Of a stretch of 64,000 nt of DNA, positions 56,301-64,000 are shown piece by piece. Within the stretch, counting starts at the first letter, position 1. Each line of letters begins with the position of its first letter. The notes under the pieces are model-generated. The model saw only the letters and a program-made list of their open reading frames with translations. It searched no databases and was not told the DNA's origin. A program made the position numbers and the translations under genes. Source of the stretch: Adiantum capillus-veneris (lineage: Eukaryota > Streptophyta > Polypodiopsida > Polypodiales > Pteridaceae); assembly GCA_014529385.2 (NCBI GenBank), contig CM043960.1, positions 124,909,543-124,973,542 of the forward strand. The letters run 5' to 3'.

Positions 56301-56831
56301 ATGAATCTTAGGTGATGAGTGACCGAGTGCGTATTCAGAGTTTTCTTATTGTTCCAAAAGATAATTTCCATTCTATTTACATTTCAGTGAAGCATCTAGA
56401 CAGGGGTTTAGTGCTTAGTGGAGTCTAGGGTCGGTGGACTGGCTAGATCTACTCTTGAGAGATGTAGGGAGTTGTGAGTGAGGTTGCTTTAAGCATTTTT
56501 TCTCTTCAAATTTCTTTGTATTGATTAAGTACTGATCCATCATCCGTTTTTTATCCTGTTTGTTTTGTTTGATTCATTTTCTTATGCTCTTTCATTTTTG
56601 TACTTAGGAGTAGGATAAGTAAATCACATTCCAGTCAAATTTGGGGCGAAAGATAGAGTCAAAAACACCAGAAAACCATAACTTTGGCAAAAGGGCCATA
56701 AGACTCTGAAATTAGAAAATCTGACCAAATAGAGCTGAAATTGATTCAAATCACAAAGTGGTAGCACCAAACACTAGGAAATACTTGTCAGAGAGAGCCT
56801 GTAAAATTTCATCAGATTTGGCTCTGGTACC

Positions 56832-57690
56832 ACGATCACGATCGGTGTACCTCAGTGTCAGAATTGTACAAGATTTGACATGTGCCTTCCTGATAAGATT
56901 CTAAACAAGTTTGTCTAAAGCAACCACACCCAAAAACATCAAAAATCAAGGAAATCATGCCACTTGGATAAAACTAGCCTGACAGACCCAGAAACTGTAA
57001 AATCTTGACTTTTGGTGATCCAAATGCAAAAGTTTCTGGCAGGTAGTCTTAAAATAGCCTAGTGAACAAGCTGGTGAAGTTTCATCCAATTTGGGCTCCA
57101 AACTACGATCGTGATCGGTGTACCTCAATCCCAGATCTGACCCAGATTTGACCCACACATACACCTAGGTTAAATAAGATACCAGGAGATGTCAAAATTC
57201 AAAAAAAGTCACCAAAATAGCCAAAAACAGCAGACAGTCAGAAAAACATTGCAACAGACCAAGATCTGGTAAAAACTTGACTTTGTTTGGTCCAAATTCA
57301 AAAATATTTGAGGAGTAGACTGTACACATCATTGTCTATCATATCAACAAGTTTCACTTGAAAAGGAGCTAGAACTACGATCGCGATCGGTGTACCTCAG
57401 TGACATTTTGAGTTGAGACTTGGTGAGTAGGTAGCTGACATCTAGTGCAACATATTTTTTAAAAGGAGCAAGGTCAAAAAAGCAAAAGAAAGTGGTCAAA
57501 AGTCCCAGTTACACAATTAGGCCAATAACCGCAAAACCACTTGGGATTTGGGTTTTCATTGGTCAAAACATCTCCAAATTCAAAAATACAAAGACACTTG
57601 GTATCAAGACATCAAGGGCTAGCTACTGTGCAAAAATCTTCCAAATCTGTGACATGGGGTCAACGATCGCGATCGGTGTACCTCTACATA
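56832..57690 (+). repeat. Four diverged repeats of about 275 bp, each with a GATCGCGATC-type palindrome (C leader)
   Basis: Motifs start at 56832, 57105, 57377 and 57663. Each reads ACGATC-NN-GATCGG followed by TGTACCTC, with centre AC, GT, GC and GC. Spacing is 273, 272 and 286 bp. Upstream of each is a related phrase (TTTCATC..ATTTGG.CTC in the first two). As in element A, the palindrome is much better conserved than the rest of the unit. Confidence 0.9.
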
Positions 57691-58102
57691 GTGAGGATAT
57701 TTGACTTCATAAGTTTGTAGATCTACTTAAGTACAACCCAAATCTCAAGTTTGAGTGAAAAATACCCTCTGGAAGCCAAGATACAAGCACAAAATCTCTT
57801 TGTGTCCTGATCCTGAAACCGTTTTGAGTGCTGTTTCAAGTGCATTTTACCAAAACTGCTCTAACTTTTGACACACAACTCCAAACTGAGTCTCCTATAG
57901 CTAGGAAGAAAGCTTGTGAGATAAGGAAGCTAGGATTCCCATTTACAAACTTTTAGGGTACCCAAAACCAGTATCCAAAGGTCAGTGGAACACCAAAGCC
58001 TGACTTTTTAGAGACTTGACCAAGGGCAAAAAGGGATTGTGTGCACTAAGCCAAGGTGTTCTTATCAAGGACCATCTTGAGAGTATTGAGTGAGGCTTAA
58101 GC

Positions 58103-60319
58103 ATGACAACTCATCCATCATTAGGGTTTCCCACTCAACTCAGAGCTATGCCACCTACACAAACAGCCAGAAATACTGCAACACCTATAACAAGAGGGTT
58201 GAGACAAGACCATGAGGCATATCAATCATATCAAGCCAAACCTCAAGGCATGGCTCATGGATATTTGTCAAGTGATCATGTAGCTCACTGGAAGCCAAAC
58301 CAATCAACTAAAATGCGGGAGTTTGGAAGAGCAAAAGTGGAAATTGCTGGAGACTTAGAGGAGAAGCATCCTCTAATCAACAAACCCAACGTGAGGTTCA
58401 TCAAAACCAATGAAGCCACGAGAGTTCTAACGGATTACACTTATGATGGCCTTTATAGGTTACCTATTGGGGATCAAAACAACTTCTATAGATGTTTAAA
58501 TTCCATCATTGAAGAGTTGACAGACTACAAGAACCTCTATGCCTTCACATACACAGATGACCAGGGAGTGCAAGTTCTAATGGTAGATAAGTATGGACGA
58601 GAGTACAAACTTATCAGCCCAATTGAGCTAGAAAGATATACATACATGGGTACTCCAATCTTTGCTTACTACTTTCAACCAAGCTTAAGCGTACCAGGGT
58701 TTTTTGAGACTGATTTGCAAGAAGCTAACATTGAAACTATGGAATCAAATGGACCTCAAACATCCAAAATAGCTATTCACGGGAGTGTAGCTCCTACCTC
58801 ATTGAGTGGAACCAAGAGACCACCAAGTAGACTTACGAATCCATCAACATTTCCAAAACATGTCTCAAAGGGGATTCCACGCGGATTTTCTCCAAGATAG
58901 AAGAAGGAACGAGGGATGTCTTTGTGAGAGACCCCAACACGCTAAGATACATGGTTGAACCAGAACCAATGAGACCATATCAATTGGCCAAATGTGTCAA
59001 GAAGAAGTATGATGGATTAAGGGATCCATACGTACATGCATCCTTGTTCAAACAAGTGTTAAGAGCCAAACAAGTATTTTATTTTCATACACAGTATGAG
59101 GGATTTGGCTTAACCTTACAAACTTATCAGCCCAATTGAGCTAGAAATATATACATACATGGGTACTCCAATCTCTGCTTACTACATTCAACCAAGCTTA
59201 AGCGTACCAGGGTTTTTTGAGATTGATTTGCAAGAAGCTAACATTGAAACTATGGAATCAAATGGACCTCAAACATCCAAAATAGCTATTCACGGGAGTG
59301 TAGCTCCTACCTCATTGAGTGAAACCAAGAGACCACCAAGTAGACTTACGAATCCATCAACATTTCCAAAACATGTCTCAAAGGGGATTCCACCAGGATT
59401 TTCTCCAAGACAGAAGAAGGAACGAGGGATGTCTTTGTGAGAGACCCCAACACGCTAAGATACATGGTTGAACCAGAACCAATGAGACCATATCAATTGG
59501 CCAAATGTATCAAGAAGAAGTATGATGGATTAAGGGATCCATACGTACATGCATCCTTGTTCAAACAAGTGTTAAGAGCCAAACAAGTATTTTATTTTCA
59601 TACACAGTATGAGGGATTTGGCTTAACCTTGGAAGGGATAGCATTGAATTGGTTCCAACCGTTGGACAAAAATGCCTTCTCAAACGTTGAACAACTGTTG
59701 CAAGAATTTGTTGTGGAGTTCTCTAAAAGTGGAATCAAGCATAACACAGTGTCCCAAATCTATGCATTCAAGCAAAAAGAAGATGAGAGAGTGAAGGAAG
59801 CATCGCTACGCTTCAAACAATATATAGAGAGATTTCCGGAACGCGAGTTACCACAGGATGAAAGATTATCAATTCTCTTCATAGAGGGTTTGAAAAATGA
59901 AACTCTCAAGAAATATTTGCACTTAAAATGATGTACTTCCTTTGAACAAGTCACGAGAGAAGCGTTATACCTAGTTGACAATTGTAAAGCCTATGGCGAG
60001 GAAATTGGTGATACAAAGATCACTATGGATAATGCTCCTTTAGCATCTAGTGAAACCAACACAAGGCAAGTGGTTATGTCTCAATTAATGACCGACCTAG
60101 ATGAGCTAGCAGTGCAAGTAGCACAACGAATAAAATGGTGTGCCATTGAGCAAAAATGGACCAATCATGAGATGAGTGAATGCTACTACAATCAAACCTA
60201 TACGAGGGGGATACTATTTGGACATCAAATAGAAAAACAAATTCCATTACCAAATCATCCATTATTTCAAAATAGGGTTGTATCAAGGGCTTTACAAAGA
60301 GTTGATCGAGGTATCACAA
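58103..60319 (+). pseudogene. gag: Element C gag region
   Basis: An ATG at 58103 (MTTHPSLGFPTQLRA) opens a 265-codon frame with an N-terminal domain (ATRVLTDYTYDGLYRLPIGD, NNFYRCLNSIIEELTDYKNL). The capsid domain follows at 59437-59940 (FGLTLEGIALNWFQPLDKNA, then RFKQYIERFPERELPQDER). The KWCAIEQKWTNHEMSECYYN segment at about 60130-60190 is shared with A. A 513-bp tandem duplication lies within. Coding stops where F begins. A few breaks. Confidence 0.82.
58606..59631 (+). repeat. 513-bp tandem duplication in C gag
   Basis: 58606-59118 and 59119-59631 are near-identical (only a handful of differences), so the event is recent relative to the other divergence in C. Both copies start CAAACTTATCAGCCCAATTG. 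Confidence 0.92.
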
Positions 60320-61944
60320 TGTAATGGAATTTGCCTATTCAATTTGAGAATAGCGGAATTTAATGAGAGTACTTTCAAGAAATGATTTTGTGAGCATAGC
60401 GGGTAGACATAATTGAAGATAGCAACATAATCATAGCAATTAGTTAACTTGGCATAGACAATACTTTTGCAAGAGAGAGAGTTTAGGGAACATGACAACA
60501 ATTGAGGACCGGATTTAGGTGGAGCCGGTCCCCCCTCCAATAGGCATTTGTATTATGATATCTCCCATAAAGAGAGACTTGTTACAATACAGTCTTTGTG
60601 TTCCTTGTGACCTAGGTGATGCCATGAAGATGGAAGGCTTCATGCACCACAAACATAACATAAACTTGAAGAAAGCTTTAACTATCCCAAGCCTCAGTCC
60701 CAAGACCTCAAACACCTTCGAAGGTGGAGAGAGCTAGCAGGGAATGAGGGTAGGGAAGAGGAAGAAGAAACATTTCGTAGGAGAAAGAATTAGTTCCTCA
60801 CTTATCATACTCTTGTTGCTAGCATACATAATAGCATAGTAATGAAGAAGAAGGAGATGGCAAGCCTAAGCATTGAAGCATGGCTCTTGGTTGGATTTGC
60901 ACTCCATAGCCAAGAGTGTTGGTGTAGGCTCTCAACCTCTACTTGCTTGGAGAGGGAGCTCTTGCACTTTGCATATCACACAATGAGAGTGCTTGTGAGT
61001 GTGTGTGGGTGAGTATACCCCCTAGGCACCCCCCTAGCTTGCTTGGGTCGACCCCCCCTTGTAGCTCATGCCTGAAGCTCATTGGACCCCTCCAGGCCTA
61101 GCCAATCACAAGCAGGAGCCATTACAAGCAACATGGGTAGCCTTGGGACAAGTGTCCCCCTTTCCCCTTTGAGAGAGAGGACTTGATAAATGCTAAAACA
61201 ATTAGATAATTCATGTAATTTATCATTGGACCCCTTTGAAGCCTAGCCAATAGGCTTCAAGCAACACATGAAGGTAACATGGGTAGGGGCCTGACATGTG
61301 TCCTTGCTGCCTCTTCAAGATGGGCTTCCCTTGTGTGTGTGAGTGGGTGTTCTCTCTCTAGGCCCTAGGAAAAGGGCTCGCCCCCCCTCTTGTAGGAATG
61401 ATTTTGACTTTTAGGTGATCAAGCACCTTACTCACCAAGCATGACAAAGCACTTGAACTAGGGGGGGTTCCCACAAGCATCTCAGGCAAGCTTCTCAAGG
61501 CACCTCAAGTACTTTAATCATGCAGCAAGTCAAGCACCTCAAGCATGGAGCCAGTCAAGCACCTCAAGCATCTTAATCAAGCACCTCAAGCCTGAAAAAC
61601 ACCTCAAGCATGACAAGCACCTCAAGCAGGACAAGCACCTCGAGCTTGGGCCGGGTTCCCACCTCAAGCTCAGCCCTAGCTTACTTAAGGTCAAAAGGAC
61701 TTTTACACACATTTATTGGAGGTCTTCAATGAAGCTAACCCTAAGGTCTTATGCTCCATTGGTTAGCCTTGCTCTTTGATAGACCATCTCCCTTTTGGGC
61801 CCCTTTACATTGGCCCCGTGTTGAGATAGATCTAAAAGCACATACCTATATCTTAACACTTGTTCCCGTTTATTCTCCCACATTAAGTGATCAATTTAAT
61901 ATGAGAAAATCATTTGGGTTAGTTAGATATTAGATTTTATGACA
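60320..61944 (-). repeat. 3' LTR of element F (about 1.6 kb)
   Basis: On the minus strand it starts TGTCATAAAATC after the purine tract and ends CCATTACA against the gag of C. The second copy is outside the window, so the left edge rests on the TG...CA rule and the end of the C similarity. No gene is seen inside. Confidence 0.6.
61497..61650. repeat. Degenerate minisatellite in the F LTR
   Basis: The word CAAGCACCTCAAGC recurs about eight times at 14-25 bp spacing with changing spacers (ATGGAGCCAGT, ATCTTAAT, ATGA, AGGA). Confidence 0.8.
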
Positions 61945-62303
61945 TTACCTCTCTCTTGAAATCATAGTCGTCCTCGACTATGAGGTAGAAGAGATAAAGT
62001 CTTAGTCATTAGTCAATCGTACTTAGCGGGTAAAGGATCCCTTTTTACCCTACGACATCTTTCCAAGATGGATGACTAATCCATTTGGTGCTTGGGAGAC
62101 ATAGCTGCCGCAAGCATGTCTGCTCTTTAGTCCATTTCATTCTCCCAAAGTAGAGTGACAAATTCTACTTGGTGTTTGAGAGACGTCGTCATCACAAACA
62201 TGATTCTAAGCATGCATACTAGTTAAATTTGTGCACAATTAAAAAGAGGACTAGTCATATAAGACAAAAACATGAGTTATTTAAAAGAAATTTGTACATT
62301 TGC
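61945..62303 (-). other. 3' untranslated region and PPT of element F
   Basis: The purine run TTTCAAGAGAGAGG lies next to the LTR start. The rest shows no coding. Two similar stretches (CTCCCAAGCACCAAATGGAT and CTCTCAAACACCAAGTAGAA on the minus strand) mark a small degenerate duplication. Confidence 0.55.
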
Positions 62304-63976
62304 TTACTCTAATGTAGCATTGTAAGCATTGACAAGGTTCATACTATCCTTAAGTTGTACTCCTTGCATCCATTTAGCATCTTCAAAAGGATAAATTTTG
62401 AACTTAATAAGATACCGTCGGATAATCTTACCATGTCGTAGTACCTTGTCTTCATGCCGAAGGATAGCTTCGGGTTGTAGCACCTCTTCTTGGTCTTCAA
62501 CTTCGGGAGGGTCTTCAATAATTGGTTCAATTGGTGGCTCTCCTTTGTAGGGCTTAAGTAAGCTTACATGAAAGGCATTGTGTATAAGCGAATGGTTGGG
62601 CAACTTGAGTTGATAAGCCGTCTCATTGATAGGCTTCAAGATTTGGAAAGGACCATAGTATCTTTTTGCTAGTTTAGCATAATACTTTTGATGGCCCGTA
62701 GGATTTTTGCCCGTCGTTTGCCTTAATCGAGCCTTAGGAAACTTGAGTAAGACCCAATCATTTTCTTTGAACATTAAGGCTCTTCTGTGCTTATCAGCAG
62801 CAGCTTTTTGCCTTTGTTGAGAGATGGCTATAGCCTCCCTAATCTTTTGAAAAGATTCTTGTAGGTCACGGCTATACTCATCGGCGGCGAAGATCTTCCC
62901 ATGTACTTTCAGTAGCAAGGGACTTTTAGGTCTTCCTTCTATGATCTCGAAAGGTGCTTTGCCCGTAGAAGTATGTACAGTATTATTGTAGGCATACTCT
63001 ACTAGCGGTAAATACTTTTCCCATTGTGAGCGTTGATCTACTTCGGTAACATAAGTCTTGAGTAGATCGAGTATCGTAAGATTGGCTATCTCACTTTGGC
63101 CATCCGTTTGTGGGTGATAGGCCGAAGAGAAATTCAATCTTGTTCCTAGATTTTCAAAGAGACCTTTCCAGAAATTCTGGTCATTCTAGGATCTCTATCT
63201 GACACGATGGATGTGGGTAATCCATGGTGTTTGAAAATCTGAGATATGAAGAGATTTACCATTTGATGTGCCTTAATAGTCTTTTTGACAGGAATAAAAT
63301 GTGCTTGCTTGCTAAACCTGTCGACTATTGTCCATATTTCTGTATTCCCATGGATAGACTTGGGTAATCCAAAGATGAAATCCATGGATATACTCTCCCA
63401 TGGTGAATTTGGAATAGGCAATGGCTGGAGTAATCCAGGTTGTTTCCCTCTATCATACTTGGTCTTTTGGCATACTACACATTTTGAAACATACTCTTGT
63501 ATGTCCACTTTCATGGTAGGCCAATAGAAATACATCTCTACTCCTCGGAGAGTAGGTTGAATACCTCTATGCCCTGCATATGGAGGAGCATGGGATTCAT
63601 ACATAACCTTCTCACGAAGGGAATGGGTAACACATAGCCTATTGCCGTGGAGAAGATAACCATCCTGCAAGGTGAATGGTTCCTCTTTCTTCCCCAAAGC
63701 AAGGGCTGACATTATGTCTCTAAAGTCAGGGTCAGTAGCATACTCATCTATCATAGAGGATAGATCATTGTGAGTAGCTATAGACACCGCATTAACTTTT
63801 GGTCGTCGTGAAAGTGCATCGGCAACTTGATTGTGCTTACTAGCTATGTGAGCAATATGGAAATTAAATTGCGAAAGAAAATTTTCCCACCTCATTTGTT
63901 TGTCGGAAAGCTTGGTTTGCGTCATGAAATACTTGAGACTTTGGTGGTCGGTTCGTAGGATAAATGGAGTCCCCAA
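62304..63976 (-). pseudogene. pol: Element F pol end: RNase H, integrase, chromodomain
   Basis: It begins in RNase H (FILRTDHQSLKYFMTQTKLS, then HIASKHNQVADALSRRPKVN). Integrase follows: zinc domain HAPPYAGHRGIQPTLRGVEM and CVVCQKTK; core SMDFIFGLPKSIHGNTEIWT, then VDRFSKQAHFIPV, TSIVSDRDPRM and SSAYHPQTDGQSEIANLTI; tail KRYYGPFQILKPINETAYQL and NAFHVSLLKPYKG. It ends with a chromodomain, EAILRHEDKVLRHGKIIRRY, then KFKIYPFEDAKWM. Chromodomains of this class are thought to guide integration to particular chromatin. About one break. Confidence 0.88.
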
Positions 63977-64000
63977 TAGGTAGTGCTTCCATGTGTTTAG

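Larger units (their letters stand above)
55351..60319 (+). mobile_element. Element C: Ty3/gypsy LTR retrotransposon related to A, 5' part only
   Basis: An LTR ending CCCCCAAACA at 56281, the PBS at 56283, a 1.8-kb leader with palindromic repeats, and gag to 60319, where the chromovirus F begins. The gag capsid part is strongly similar to that of A (GIKHNTVSQIYAFKQKEDER compared with GIKHNTVAQIYSFKQKHGES). The left edge of the LTR cannot be fixed because no second copy is in the window; 55351 (TGATAACAACA) is a guess from the typical distance to the TATA box. The element is broken; its pol and 3' LTR would lie beyond F. Confidence 0.75.
60320..64000 (-). mobile_element. Element F: chromovirus (Ty3/gypsy with chromodomain), minus strand, runs off the right edge
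   Basis: Read on the minus strand the window shows the end of RNase H, integrase, a chromodomain, a short 3' untranslated stretch, a purine-rich tract (CAAGAGAGAGG) and the 3' LTR. The C-terminal chromodomain and the GPF-type integrase tail place it among plant chromoviruses. The pol part has about one break and looks the best preserved of all elements here. It begins exactly where the gag of C stops, so F probably inserted into C and is younger. The 5' LTR, gag and RT lie outside the window. Confidence 0.87.

Overview
This window looks like intergenic heterochromatin of a large plant nuclear genome. I see several Ty3/gypsy LTR retrotransposons of plant-specific lineages: Tat-like elements with a second RNase H domain, an Athila/Tat-like pair with a TGGCGCC primer-binding site, and a chromovirus with a chromodomain. 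There is also a Ty1/copia relic, a MITE, long microsatellites and homopolymer runs, and one spliced gene of unknown function. No rRNA, tRNA, operon or prokaryotic feature was seen. The transposase-like relic at the left end belongs to a family I remember mostly from non-flowering organisms, so a fern, lycophyte, bryophyte or gymnosperm seems more likely than a flowering plant. That is an inference, not a demonstration.

Layout. Positions 1-640 hold a protease relic of an LTR element (minus strand). Positions 1029-3750 hold a decayed transposase-like gene (plus strand). It converges on the 3' exons of an unidentified spliced gene (3815-5276, minus strand). Element A (5277-21750, plus strand, 16.5 kb) is a broken gypsy element inserted inside an exon of that gene. 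The rest of the split exon is at 21751-21862, followed by about 3 kb of strand-asymmetric, intron-like DNA. Positions 24.9-35.0 kb are mixed accessory DNA: an unrecognised cysteine-bearing coding relic, a hairpin, a coiled-coil relic, a copia relic carrying a nested MITE, and another unknown minus-strand relic. Element B (35006-54674, plus strand) is a Tat-like gypsy element that carries two further insertions. D (39661-43520) is an LTR element without pol, inserted in the protease region. E (48201-54589, minus strand) is a Tat-like element inserted in the 3' LTR of B. From about 55.35 kb, element C (plus strand) shows its LTR, PBS, leader and gag, and is then cut off by the chromovirus F (60320 to beyond 64000, minus strand).

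The most interesting signal is in elements A and C. Their untranslated leaders, and in A also the region after pol, carry diverged repeats of about 270-295 bp. Each repeat holds one conserved palindrome centred on TCGCGA or a close variant. The surrounding palindrome differs between A and C, but the spacing and the ATCGCGAT core are kept, and the gag proteins are clearly related. A also carries about 3.4 kb of extra coding-like sequence after pol, and a second retropepsin-like motif. Element D encodes a long protein that I cannot place. All LTR elements here are treated as fossils. Nesting gives D and E as younger than B, and F as younger than C. Hand comparison of LTR pairs gives differences of about 6 percent (D) to about 8-9 percent (A and B).
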